From contig CACOGA010000012.1 of the NCBI GenBank assembly GCA_902626585.1, forward strand, positions 1 through 35,144: 35,144 nucleotides of DNA, written 5' to 3'. The stretch is from an uncultured Bacteroidota bacterium (GTDB lineage: Bacteria; Bacteroidota; Bacteroidia; Flavobacteriales; Flavobacteriaceae). Made by a program: the position numbers and the translations under genes. The notes under the pieces were generated by a model. The model saw nothing but the letters and a program-made list of their open reading frames with translations, did no database searches and had not been told where the DNA came from. Numbering within the stretch: the stretch's first letter is position 1; every line of letters starts with the position of its first letter. Shown piece after piece: positions 7,783 through 16,910 of the stretch.

Positions 7783-9981
7783 TTATCGAACAGTGAAACT
7801 TATCTCTTTAATCATCTTCCCAAGCTCTTTACTTCGGTCACCAGGCGAACTTCCACCAACAAATATCTTAAAATTTCCTGGTTCTATTTCTTTCACACCT
7901 TTTTCATTGTAAGACCCCATAGTGTTATCGTCAATGAGTAAATTAATTTTCTTTTTTTCACCAGAATTTAGGTGAATTCTTTTAAAAAATATCAGTGATG
8001 AATTGGGTGTTCTAAAAGAAGCTTCCATATCATTTATGTATACTTGTACAACTTCTTCACCCGGGATATTGCTATTATTAAAGACTTCAAAATTCAATTC
8101 AATTGAATCACCAATATTTATTTTATTTTTTTTGAGTGAAAGGTCGGAATAATCAAAACTGGAATAGCTTAATCCAAATCCAAAAGGATACATTGGTTTA
8201 TGATTTGTGAATTTGTAAGTTCTATTATCCATATTGTAATCAGTGTAATCTGGAAGATGTGAAAGGGATTCAGGAATTGTTATTGGTAATTTACCCGACG
8301 GATTTACATCACCAAAAATAATATCAGCTATTGCATTTCCACCTTGTTCACCCAAATACCAAGCATAAATAATAGCATCAACATATTTAGAAATTTCTGT
8401 AAGTTCAATAGCAGACCCTGATTTTATAACTAAAACTATTGGTTTATCACCGGCACTTTTTCTTAATTTTCTAAGATATTCAATCTGATTTTTTGGCAGT
8501 GACATTGTATTTCTATCACCATTTGCTTCAGACGAAATTGCAGCACCCTCTTCACCTTCTATTAATGCAGAAATACCCATTACTGCGATTGTTACATCAC
8601 TTGAACCCGCTAAACTTGAAGACCACTCCATTCTATCGTTAGTATGAGTTAGATCAACACCTTTATTAAATCTTACTATCGTTCCATTTGAAACTTTTGT
8701 GGTTATACCTTCCAGTGGTGTAACAATATTTGGGCTTAATCCATTATAATTTGCAAGTAATGTATTTACGTTTGCAGCATTTGGACCAGTGATAAAAAGC
8801 CGATTTATATTTTTGGATAGTGGAAGAATATTATTTTTATTTTTCAGTAATACTATTGACTTAGAAGCCACATCTCTTGCTAACTTAATATGATTTTTGT
8901 TGTTTATATGATTCTCATTTAAACCTTTGTATGGATTATCATTAACTTTTGTTAATATTCCAAGCTTTAATCTTGTCATCATTAATCGTTTTAACGATTT
9001 ATCCAAATCTTTTTCACTTAGATAGCCTTTTTCAATGGCTTTGGGAATTAAATTATATAATGATCCACAGTTAAGGTCAACTCCACCCTTAATTGCATAT
9101 GCAACACTTTCTTCATTAGAAATTGTGAAATTATGATTTGACTTTATATCGTTTATAGCACCACAATCAGAAACAACATGGCCTTTGAACCCCCAATTTT
9201 CTCTAAGCAGATCATTTAATAAGGATTTGCTTCCGCAACATGGCTTATCATTTAGTCTATTATAAGCACACATTACTATTTCTACATTTGCATCAACTAA
9301 TTCTTTAAAAGCGGGAAGATATGTTTCACTTAAATCCTGAGGGCTAACTGTTACATTAAAACTATGCCTAATTGCCTCTGGGCCTGAATGAACAGCAAAA
9401 TGTTTTGCCCCTGCAGCAACCTTCAAATACTTAGAGTGATTTCCTTGTAAGCCATTAACAAATGCTTTTCCAATTTTTCCGGTTAAATAAGGATCTTCCC
9501 CATAGGTTTCATGACCTCTTCCCCATCTGGGGTCTCTAAAAATATTGATATTGGGTGACCAAAAAGTTAAGCCGGTATATTCTATTCTCATTCCTTTTGA
9601 ACTAAATATATTATACATTGCTCTTGCCTCTGTTGAAATAGCATCCGCTGTTTTTCTTATCAAATCTGGATCAAATGTAGCTCCCATCGCAATTGCTTGG
9701 GGAAAAACAGTTGCTTTTGCTGATCTAGCAACCCCATGTAATGCTTCATTCCACCAGTTATACATTTCTATCCCATGCTCAGGGATCGATTTAGAGGTGC
9801 TTAACATTTGTGACGCTTTTTGTTCAATTGTTAGAAGAGAAATTAAACTATCAGCAGTCTTACCGAATGAATTTATAACCTCTGATGTTGGATTATAATC
9901 AACTTCACTTGAATTTATATTATAAGAAATTAAAGCTAAGAGTGAAAAAAATAAAAAAAATTTTAATTTATTTTGCCTCAT
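7783..9981 (-). CDS. Exported GH3 beta-glycosidase (beta-xylosidase or beta-glucosidase)
   Basis: This 732-residue protein has a signal peptide (about 1-25), a GH3 N-terminal TIM barrel (about 45-345), a C-terminal alpha/beta domain (about 370-590) and a fibronectin-III-like domain (about 615-732). The nucleophile is Asp272 in VVSDCGAIND. The catalytic acid is likely in the IEGEEG segment (474-479). The substrate pocket motif KHFAVHSGPE (193-202) and the FRDPRWGRGHETYGEDPYL block (148-166) are intact. The SDCGAI form of the nucleophile site is common in xylan-acting GH3 proteins of Bacteroidota. Since its partner is a GH43 xylosidase, I favour beta-xylosidase, but beta-glucosidase is possible. 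It is first in a two-gene operon; only 25 bases separate it from the divergent SDR gene. Confidence 0.9.
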   Translation of the reverse strand: MRQNKLKFFLFFSLLALISYNINSSEVDYNPTSEVINSFGKTADSLISLLTIEQKASQMLSTSKSIPEHGIEMYNWWNEALHGVARSAKATVFPQAIAMGATFDPDLIRKTADAISTEARAMYNIFSSKGMRIEYTGLTFWSPNINIFRDPRWGRGHETYGEDPYLTGKIGKAFVNGLQGNHSKYLKVAAGAKHFAVHSGPEAIRHSFNVTVSPQDLSETYLPAFKELVDANVEIVMCAYNRLNDKPCCGSKSLLNDLLRENWGFKGHVVSDCGAINDIKSNHNFTISNEESVAYAIKGGVDLNCGSLYNLIPKAIEKGYLSEKDLDKSLKRLMMTRLKLGILTKVNDNPYKGLNENHINNKNHIKLARDVASKSIVLLKNKNNILPLSKNINRLFITGPNAANVNTLLANYNGLSPNIVTPLEGITTKVSNGTIVRFNKGVDLTHTNDRMEWSSSLAGSSDVTIAVMGISALIEGEEGAAISSEANGDRNTMSLPKNQIEYLRKLRKSAGDKPIVLVIKSGSAIELTEISKYVDAIIYAWYLGEQGGNAIADIIFGDVNPSGKLPITIPESLSHLPDYTDYNMDNRTYKFTNHKPMYPFGFGLSYSSFDYSDLSLKKNKINIGDSIELNFEVFNNSNIPGEEVVQVYINDMEASFRTPNSSLIFFKRIHLNSGEKKKINLLIDDNTMGSYNEKGVKEIEPGNFKIFVGGSSPGDRSKELGKMIKEISFTVR

Positions 9982-10006
9982 ATTCTAATTTACAATAAAA
10001 ATTAAC

Positions 10007-10681
10007 ATGGATGTATTAATAACTGGGAGTACTGGAATGGTTGGAAAATCGGTTTTAAATGAATGTATTAATGATGATAGAATAAAGAAAATTTATTTGG
10101 TTAATAGGGTTCCGGTTAATGTAAAAAGTTCTAAAGTTTATGAATTCATTTTAGACGACTTTTTAAAAATGGGTGAATTAAAAAATGAAATTAGTCATTG
10201 TGATGCCTGTTTCCATTGCATGGGCATAACATCTTTTGGACAAAAATCTGATTATTATTACAAGGTAACATTTGAAATGACCAAAGTGTTAACTGATTTT
10301 ATTTACAAAATAAATCCTAACGCTGTAATGACATATGTGTCAGGCGAAGGAACAAGTAAAAATGAAAACAGTAAAATTCCTTGGGCCAATGTAAAAGGAA
10401 AAGCAGAAAACTATATTTTAAATAAAGGTCTGAAGGACGCCTACATGATTAGGCTAGGTCTATTAATCCCAGAAAATGGTATTAAAGCCAAAACTAAATT
10501 ATATAATTTGTTTTACACTTTAATGAAGCCACTTTATCCGCTAATGAGACTAATGCCAACGATAACTACAAGTAGTAAATTGGGGTTAGCTATGATTAAT
10601 TGCCTTTACTTTCCTTTAAAAAACAAATATTTAGATAACAAAAAAATTAATAATCTTTGTAAAATACACCTAAAGGATTAA
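10007..10681 (+). CDS. Atypical SDR / NAD(P)-binding epimerase-like protein
   Basis: This 224-residue protein begins with MDVLITGSTGMVGKSVL, a GxxGxxG Rossmann nucleotide-binding motif. It continues with VNR at the end of strand two, CFHCMGIT near residue 65, and YVSGEGT followed by WANVKGKAEN (124-141), which resembles the Tyr/Lys region of atypical SDRs such as the HTATIP2/TIP30-like group. Length is about that of the group. Reaction and substrate are unknown. Its TAA overlaps by one base with the ATG of the GH53 gene, so translation is probably coupled. Nothing in the sequence explains why an SDR accompanies a galactanase. Confidence 0.75.
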   Translation: MDVLITGSTGMVGKSVLNECINDDRIKKIYLVNRVPVNVKSSKVYEFILDDFLKMGELKNEISHCDACFHCMGITSFGQKSDYYYKVTFEMTKVLTDFIYKINPNAVMTYVSGEGTSKNENSKIPWANVKGKAENYILNKGLKDAYMIRLGLLIPENGIKAKTKLYNLFYTLMKPLYPLMRLMPTITTSSKLGLAMINCLYFPLKNKYLDNKKINNLCKIHLKD

Positions 10682-11757
10682 TGAATAGGGTTAGATATAT
10701 ACTAATAATTATATTGATTTTTAGTTGTCAATCAGACACAGAAAATGATGATCAATTTGAGGTTATTTCACCAGATTTAATATCTGCTGTTGATATTTCG
10801 GGTTATCCAAAAATTTCAACTTATAACCCGACTTTTTATGATGAAAATAATAATGAAATCAACTTTATTAATGCACTCATTCAAAATGGTGTAAATACAA
10901 TTAGATTAAGATTGTGGGTAAATCCCGCTGACGAATCTTCATCGCTTGAAGAGGTAAAAGAATTTTCAAATGAACTAAGATCGCTAGGCTTTAAAATATG
11001 GATTACCCCTCATTTTTCAGACACTTGGGCTCATCCAGGGCAACAACAAATTCCGATAAATTGGGAATCCCTAAGTTTTGAAGAAATAAAAAATCAATTA
11101 TATGCTCATACAAGTCAAATCATGAGTGAAATAAATCCAGATTATATACAAATTGGCAATGAAATAAACACAGGTATATTATTTCCACATGGAAATATTG
11201 TGGATAATCAAGTACAATTTATTGAATTGTTAAATATTGGTGTGAGTGCTGTCAGAAATAACTCAACAGAAACAAAAATCATTCTTCATTGTGCTGGATT
11301 TGAATCCTCTAATTGGTTTTTTAATATTGTCAAAGAGGTTGATTATGATATTATAGGAATCTCATACTATCCATGGTGGCATGGTAAGTCATTGGATGAT
11401 TTACAAAATCAATTATTAAACCTCTCACAAAATTTCAACAAAGAAATTTTAATTGCGGAAACTTCCTATCCGTTTACCTTGGGTTGGAATGATTGGACAA
11501 ATAATAATGTAGGATTAGAAGAACATCTCATTCTACCAGATTATCCAGCAACTCCACAGGGTCAAAAAGATTTTATTAGTGACATTAAAAATTTAATATT
11601 AAATATCGATAATGGGGTTGGCTTTTGCTATTGGGGTGCCGACCAAATTTCTTGGGATGGTCAAACTTCTACAAACGGATCGACCTGGGAAAATCAAGCT
11701 GTTTTTGATTTTAATAATAGGGAGCTACCTGTATTAGAAGAATTTAATATAGATTAA
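10681..11757 (+). CDS. GH53 endo-beta-1,4-galactanase, lipoprotein
   Basis: This 358-residue protein has a lipoprotein signal (hydrophobic 5-15, then Cys16 in LIFSCQSD), so it is likely tethered to a membrane. The body matches GH53: AVDISGYPKIS near residue 36, NTIRLRLWVNP (72-82), HFSDTWAHPGQQ (111-122), and the acid/base Glu161 in QIGNEINTG. The nucleophile is Glu260 in LIAETSYPFT. The family cleaves beta-1,4-galactan side chains of pectin or arabinogalactan. Its start overlaps the SDR stop (TAATG). Its end overlaps by 4 bases the stop of the convergent T9SS protein gene. No galactose-processing or galactan-uptake gene is visible nearby, so it looks isolated from a full galactan system. Confidence 0.9.
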   Translation: MNRVRYILIIILIFSCQSDTENDDQFEVISPDLISAVDISGYPKISTYNPTFYDENNNEINFINALIQNGVNTIRLRLWVNPADESSSLEEVKEFSNELRSLGFKIWITPHFSDTWAHPGQQQIPINWESLSFEEIKNQLYAHTSQIMSEINPDYIQIGNEINTGILFPHGNIVDNQVQFIELLNIGVSAVRNNSTETKIILHCAGFESSNWFFNIVKEVDYDIIGISYYPWWHGKSLDDLQNQLLNLSQNFNKEILIAETSYPFTLGWNDWTNNNVGLEEHLILPDYPATPQGQKDFISDIKNLILNIDNGVGFCYWGADQISWDGQTSTNGSTWENQAVFDFNNRELPVLEEFNID

Positions 11758-14700
11758 TTTTTAACTAGCCTAAATACAACCTTTTTATTCTCAGCAACAA
11801 TTGTAAGGAAATAAACCCCAGGAGCATCGTTTACATTTAAATTGAAAACCCTTCCTTCAATGTAAGATTTATTCATTACTGTTCTGCCCAATATGTCATT
11901 CAATTGAATAGTTATATCGTTATAATTTGTTCTTAAATCAATTGACACATTACCATCTGTTGGATTTGGATATATGATTGGATCTTCATTAAAAGTATTT
12001 TCGATTAAACCCAATGACGATTCTACAATTACAACTGAATAGTCTTCTGTTTCACCATAAGTAGTTTCAACACATGGATCAACAGGAACATCACCTGCCC
12101 AATTTGCTTTCGCTCTTAATATGTGTTGCCCCAAAGTTGCATCTTCGGGAATAATTAAATTTATTGTTTCTGTATAAACCCCTCCCGCAAGACCTGGAGC
12201 GATAATGTAATTATTGACAACTACTTCATCCTCAGTAAAATCTAAATCATCATTATAATCAATCCATACCTTAATATACTGGTCTCCGTATCCTGTTGTA
12301 ACCGTTAATTCATATTCTGTTCCTTGTTCTAAATCGGTTGACATTGAAGTAAAATCACCATAGCCTTCACAAGCAGAGCTATTGTCTATATCCTGCAATT
12401 GAAATAATTGGAAACCATCATTATAGTCACAGTTCATGGAGGGTGTACATAAAATATTATCCCTGACTTCATACATAAACTTGTATGTTTCAGAAAGTAA
12501 TCCACTGGATGATTCGGCAAATACTTTGAAGAAAACTTTTGTGCCTACATTAAAATTAGGAATAGCAGAATTTGATATCCATTCGTCATTTTCTGAATTA
12601 GACATCTGAATTGTATCAGAGTCTGATTGTGTTGACCATTCAACATAAACACTACTTAAATCACCATCAAACTCTATGGTTGAGGTAACAAATTGATCTA
12701 AGCCTTCTTTTGGTTGAGTATCCGTTGGTTGATTGGTGATATTAGTAGTCAATATGGATGGATATTCGTTTCTACCATCTAAAGAATATTCCCATACACC
12801 TCTTCCCCAGGTAGTACCTCTGAGTGTATTTGAACCGTATACAACTTCAAGCTCCATCATAGTCGTATTAGGGAAATTTTCATTGTATAATTCCCAGCTA
12901 TTTTCAGACATTGATTTTTTATAAACCCCTATTTCGGCACCCAAATAAATAGTTGAATTTTCGGTATGGTCAATGACAACAGTTCTCAAAGGCATATTCC
13001 CAAGGTTATAAGTGATATTTTCCCATGATTCACCACGGTTATTTGAAATATATACCTTTTGGTTGTTATTGCCGTAAGATCCATATGTGACTATAATTGT
13101 ATTATCATCATTTGGATCAAAAGCTATATCGGTTATAAACTGATTTGGAAGTGATTGTGACACCTCAGTAAAAGTTAACCCCCCATCATCAGAAATTTTA
13201 AGTCTATTATAATCAGAAATTGCAAGTATGTTTGAGTTGTTTTCTGCAATTGCAGCATTTTGAATATTTCCACTAAAAAAGCTATTCCCGAGTGTAACCC
13301 AGTTAGAGCCAAAATCATCACTACGATACAAAACATTAGTCATTGTATAAATACTCATCTGATTATTTGGATCGTACATTAATGGTGTTACCCAATCACC
13401 GCTAAAACCATCAGGGTTTACACCATCTTGGTTATATCCACCATCTTTAGTTCTTCGCTTTCCTCCAAATTGTAAACTACCTATCATCCAATCATCATTT
13501 AGAGGGTGTATGATTCCCTCCATGCCATCAGCTCCATAAAATTCTATCCAATTATTTTCGGTTTTTATACTAGTACCGTTATCCTGTGACCCAGTAATGG
13601 TTCTGAAGTGGTTAGACTGACTTACTCCAAGGCAATAGTTTTCTCTGATTGACTGGCCTTCATAAATTTCCCAAGTGATGCCATTATCAATACTCTTACC
13701 TAATAGCCCATCTGTATTAACCCAAAAAACACCATTATAACTTCTAGAGCCCCTAATATCAGCGTGAACGTATTGACCTGTTGTATCATAATTTGCATTT
13801 CCTGTTGACCAATAAGTTACTTGATTCCACGTTTGACCTCCATCATTACTCATATGAGTATCAATATCTCCAAATAACATGTAATTTTCGTCCGTATCAC
13901 TTACTGCAAAAGCACCATAATTTGCAATATTTGGATTTCCAACTAAAGTAAAAGTGTCAGCTAAATTGTCAGATTTCCAAACTCCATCACTAGAACCTAC
14001 AAACACGCAATTTTCGCATGCGGCAGAGACAGATAATTGAATATTACTATTATTGCCGGGGATTGAACCAGATTGTATAAAACTCTGACCTCTGTCAGTA
14101 GAAACATATATCTGAGAATCATTATTAAAAGTTGATGCGTAAATTATATTTTCATCGGTTGGATGAAATTCGATGTAATCATAATCTTGACTATATTCCC
14201 ACGAGTTGCCGGTCTGAACAAAAGAAAATGATTCAAAATTATTATCTGACCTAAAAAGACCTTCACTAGTTCCAGCAAAAACGAGATTTGGAATTGTTGG
14301 ATGGTACATTATTTTATATATCCTATTATTTGTACCAAGCCCTCCCCAATTTAAATTGTCAGGGTTGAAATTCGTAATAGTCCAGGTATCACCTCCATCA
14401 AGTGATTCATAAATTCCATGAGTAGTTCCATTGTAAGAATTTCTTACATTGATCAAAACTCTATTTGGATTATCTGGTGAAACAGCAATTGTATTTACTC
14501 CTGATGCAAATAAAAAATCTGTTGTATTTTCCCAAGTTTGTCCACCATCTAAAGTCTTCCAAAAACCTCCACTCCTTGACCCTAAAAATATTCTATTATC
14601 ATTATTAAGATCAATATAAAATGTCTCTATCCTTCCAAGTCCAACTGCATAATGTCCAGTGACTTCTTCAATATAATAAGGTCCAAGCTCCTCCCATCCA

Positions 14701-15011
14701 TTTTCAAAATTTGATTTATTGGAGGAAGGGTTTTTAGAAAGAAAATCCTTAAATTCCTCTGAAACAAAATTTGATTTAATATTGTTTCTTATCCCTGAAG
14801 GATAATACTTTGGCTCATTTTCATATAGCCATCTCTGATATGCCTTCCAGCCAGAGCCCTTTTTTGTTATATCAATATTTTCAAAATAAGCTTCCGCCTC
14901 AGCCACAACATCATAAAGATTAACATTTATATCATTTGCCATTTCCTTCCATTGCTGAGAAAATGAAACATTAATAAATCCAAGGCAAAAAAGTAAAAGC
15001 AGTTTCTTCAA
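11754..15011 (-). CDS. Large secreted beta-propeller (Asp-box/sortilin-like) protein with GEVED and T9SS sorting domains
   Basis: I take the TTG at 15011 as start, giving 1,085 residues beginning MKKLLLLFCLGFINVSFSQ, a normal signal peptide. The ATG at 15044 adds 11 residues but overlaps the promoter at 15029-15060. A short alpha-helical N-terminus (KGSGWKAYQRWLYENEP) is followed by a long region with repeated Asp-box motifs: KTLDGGQTW, ESLDGGDTW, STDRGQSF, SNDGGQTW, KSIDNGITW, SDDGGLTF and SNNRGESW. These are the turns of sialidase/VPS10-like propellers, covering about residues 110-760. An Ig-like stretch follows, then a GEVED domain (VWIDYNDDLDFTEDE) and a type IX C-terminal signal (IYPNPTDGNVSIDL to the end). 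No catalytic residues are recognisable. It is probably an exported adhesin or binding protein. Confidence 0.85.
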   Translation of the reverse strand: MKKLLLLFCLGFINVSFSQQWKEMANDINVNLYDVVAEAEAYFENIDITKKGSGWKAYQRWLYENEPKYYPSGIRNNIKSNFVSEEFKDFLSKNPSSNKSNFENGWEELGPYYIEEVTGHYAVGLGRIETFYIDLNNDNRIFLGSRSGGFWKTLDGGQTWENTTDFLFASGVNTIAVSPDNPNRVLINVRNSYNGTTHGIYESLDGGDTWTITNFNPDNLNWGGLGTNNRIYKIMYHPTIPNLVFAGTSEGLFRSDNNFESFSFVQTGNSWEYSQDYDYIEFHPTDENIIYASTFNNDSQIYVSTDRGQSFIQSGSIPGNNSNIQLSVSAACENCVFVGSSDGVWKSDNLADTFTLVGNPNIANYGAFAVSDTDENYMLFGDIDTHMSNDGGQTWNQVTYWSTGNANYDTTGQYVHADIRGSRSYNGVFWVNTDGLLGKSIDNGITWEIYEGQSIRENYCLGVSQSNHFRTITGSQDNGTSIKTENNWIEFYGADGMEGIIHPLNDDWMIGSLQFGGKRRTKDGGYNQDGVNPDGFSGDWVTPLMYDPNNQMSIYTMTNVLYRSDDFGSNWVTLGNSFFSGNIQNAAIAENNSNILAISDYNRLKISDDGGLTFTEVSQSLPNQFITDIAFDPNDDNTIIVTYGSYGNNNQKVYISNNRGESWENITYNLGNMPLRTVVIDHTENSTIYLGAEIGVYKKSMSENSWELYNENFPNTTMMELEVVYGSNTLRGTTWGRGVWEYSLDGRNEYPSILTTNITNQPTDTQPKEGLDQFVTSTIEFDGDLSSVYVEWSTQSDSDTIQMSNSENDEWISNSAIPNFNVGTKVFFKVFAESSSGLLSETYKFMYEVRDNILCTPSMNCDYNDGFQLFQLQDIDNSSACEGYGDFTSMSTDLEQGTEYELTVTTGYGDQYIKVWIDYNDDLDFTEDEVVVNNYIIAPGLAGGVYTETINLIIPEDATLGQHILRAKANWAGDVPVDPCVETTYGETEDYSVVIVESSLGLIENTFNEDPIIYPNPTDGNVSIDLRTNYNDITIQLNDILGRTVMNKSYIEGRVFNLNVNDAPGVYFLTIVAENKKVVFRLVKN

Positions 15012-15028
15012 GATAAATATTTTAATTA

Positions 15029-15060
15029 CAAAAATACACATCATATGCTTTTAGTACAAA
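15029..15060 (-). promoter_or_regulatory. Promoter of the T9SS beta-propeller gene
   Basis: On the minus strand TTTG (15060-15057) is followed by 20 bases and then TATTTTTG (15036-15029), an exact TAnnTTTG. Transcription would start near 15022-15024, downstream of the ATG at 15044 and about 12 bases before the TTG at 15011. This supports the shorter protein. Confidence 0.55.
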
Positions 15061-15110
15061 CGTGAAATAATAATTTATTTTTACATATTTTTAGAGCTTA
15101 ATTAATTCTA

Positions 15111-16796
15111 ATGAAAAAAATAGTAGTTCTTCTATTGGTTGCAGTAAGTATAAAATCATTTTCTCAAGATAGAATTACTGGTGAATTATTCTCTACGAGA
15201 TCAGAAGTAATTGCAGAAAACGGTATGGTTGCTACAAGCCATCCGTTGGCCACACAAGTTGGAATAGATATTTTAAAATCTGGAGGAAATGCAATTGATG
15301 CTGCAATTGCTGCTAATGCTGCAATAGGACTCATGGAGCCCACCGGAAATGGAATTGGCGGTGACTTATTTGCAATTATTTGGATAGAAAAAGATAAAAA
15401 ACTATATGGTCTAAATGCTAGTGGAAGATCCCCAAAAAACCTCACCCTTGATTATTTTAAAGAAAATAATTACTCCGAAATTCCAGCGTACGGCCCATTA
15501 CCTGTAAGTGTTCCTGGGTGTGTCGATGGCTGGTTTGAAATGCATGAAAAATTTGGAAGTACTCCCATGCTTGACATACTCGAACCAGCAATTAAATATG
15601 CTGAAAACGGATTTCCAGTTACAGAGCTTGTTTCATATTATATGAATAAAGCAGCAAAGAATTTTAATAGATATCCAAATTTTATAGAAACATATTACAT
15701 TAAAGACTCTACTCCTAAAAAAGGTGAAATTTTTCAAAATAAAGATTTAGCAAATACATTAAGAATAATCGCAAAAAAAGGAAGAAAAGGATTTTATGAA
15801 GGTGAAATTGCTGAAGCAATGTCAGACTTTATTATTGAACAAGGTGGATTCCTTTCATATCATGACTTAAAAAATCACAAGTCTGAGTGGATTGATCCAG
15901 TTTCGACAAGCTACAGAGGTTTTGATGTTTGGGAACTACCACCAAATGGACAAGGTATCGCAGCTCTACAAATTCTGAATTTATTAGAGGCCTATGACAT
16001 TAAATCAATGGGTTTCGGATCAGCAGAATACATACATCATTTTACCGAAGCCAAAAAAATTGCTTTCGCCGACAGGGCTAAGTATTATGCTGACATGGAT
16101 TTCAATGAGATTCCGGTTGATTACTTAATTTCAAAGGAATATGCTGACATAAGAAGGTCTGAAATTAACGCTGATCGTGCTGCAAGAAAAGTAAGCGCCG
16201 GTGAAATTGAGAACGGTGATACAATATACTTAACAACCGCAGATTCAGAGGGAAATATGGTTTCATTAATTCAAAGTAATTATAGGGGAATGGGCTCTGG
16301 AATGATACCGCCAGGGCTAGGATTTATGCTGCAAGACAGAGGTGAATTATTTTCGCTTGAAGATGGTCATTTCAATGTTTATGAGCCAGAAAAAAGACCA
16401 TTTCATACAATAATTCCAGCATTCATAACAAAAGACAACAAACCTTACGTTAGCTTTGGATTAATGGGTGGTGCAATGCAACCTCAGGGACATGCTCAAA
16501 TTGTTATTAATTTAATTGATTTTGAGATGAATCTTCAAGAAGCTGGAGATGCACCTAGAATGAGGCATTTATCAAATCAACAACCAACTGGCGGTAATAT
16601 GCTAAACGGAGGAGAGCTTTCGTTAGAGTCTGGATTTAGCTACAATGAAATCCGAAAACTTATGGAATTTGGGCATAAAGTTGTTTTTGATTTAGGTTCA
16701 TTTGGTGGCTATCAGGCAATAATGTATGATAATAAAATGGGTGTATATTTTGGAGCCTCAGAATCTAGAAAAGATGGTAGTGCAATGGGATATTAA
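15111..16796 (+). CDS. Gamma-glutamyltransferase family protein (exported)
   Basis: This 561-residue protein has a signal peptide (about 1-19, ending IKSFSQ), so it works outside the cytoplasm. The ggt signature is clear: GMVATSHPLATQVGIDILKS, then GGNAIDAAIAAN (58-69) and EPTGNGIGGDLF (76-87). The autocatalytic Thr is likely Thr375 in IYLTTADSEGNMVS, where the precursor splits into two subunits. A second small-subunit block is the GGAMQPQGHAQI region. Members cleave glutathione or other gamma-glutamyl amides; some act as other N-terminal nucleophile acylases, and exact substrate cannot be read here. Proteins of this branch lack the classic TTH (here TTA). The gene is divergent from the T9SS protein gene, and a tRNA begins two bases after its stop. 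Confidence 0.88.
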   Translation: MKKIVVLLLVAVSIKSFSQDRITGELFSTRSEVIAENGMVATSHPLATQVGIDILKSGGNAIDAAIAANAAIGLMEPTGNGIGGDLFAIIWIEKDKKLYGLNASGRSPKNLTLDYFKENNYSEIPAYGPLPVSVPGCVDGWFEMHEKFGSTPMLDILEPAIKYAENGFPVTELVSYYMNKAAKNFNRYPNFIETYYIKDSTPKKGEIFQNKDLANTLRIIAKKGRKGFYEGEIAEAMSDFIIEQGGFLSYHDLKNHKSEWIDPVSTSYRGFDVWELPPNGQGIAALQILNLLEAYDIKSMGFGSAEYIHHFTEAKKIAFADRAKYYADMDFNEIPVDYLISKEYADIRRSEINADRAARKVSAGEIENGDTIYLTTADSEGNMVSLIQSNYRGMGSGMIPPGLGFMLQDRGELFSLEDGHFNVYEPEKRPFHTIIPAFITKDNKPYVSFGLMGGAMQPQGHAQIVINLIDFEMNLQEAGDAPRMRHLSNQQPTGGNMLNGGELSLESGFSYNEIRKLMEFGHKVVFDLGSFGGYQAIMYDNKMGVYFGASESRKDGSAMGY

Positions 16797-16798
16797 AA

Positions 16799-16872
16799 GG
16801 GGATGTAGCTCAGCTGGCTAGAGCGCTTGACTGGCAGTCAAGAGGTCGTGGGTTCGAGTCCCATCTTCTCCA
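16799..16872 (+). tRNA. tRNA-Ala (anticodon GGC)
   Basis: The cloverleaf folds as acceptor 16799-16805/16865-16871, D stem GCTC/GAGC (16808-16811/16821-16824), anticodon stem CTTGA/TCAAG with loop CTGGCAG (16831-16837; anticodon GGC at 16833-16835), five-base variable loop, and T arm GTGGG-TTCGAGT-CCCAT. The G3-U70 pair and discriminator A16872 are the alanine identity elements, which confirms Ala. CCA is not encoded (CTC follows). Position 6 and 67 form a U-U mismatch in the acceptor stem. It sits 2 bases after the gamma-glutamyltransferase stop and 38 bases before sppA. Confidence 0.95.
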
Positions 16873-16910
16873 CTCAAAAAAATTTATATAAAGTATTTAA
16901 AATAAATATT

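Noticed and set aside
9545-9898. 117-codon plus-strand ORF
   Set aside because: It is antisense to the GH3 catalytic barrel, whose conserved motifs occupy this region.
16827-16910. N-terminal extension of SppA starting within the tRNA gene
   Set aside because: The first 28 codons read through tRNA-Ala. The ATG at 16911 gives a normal basic, then transmembrane N-terminus.
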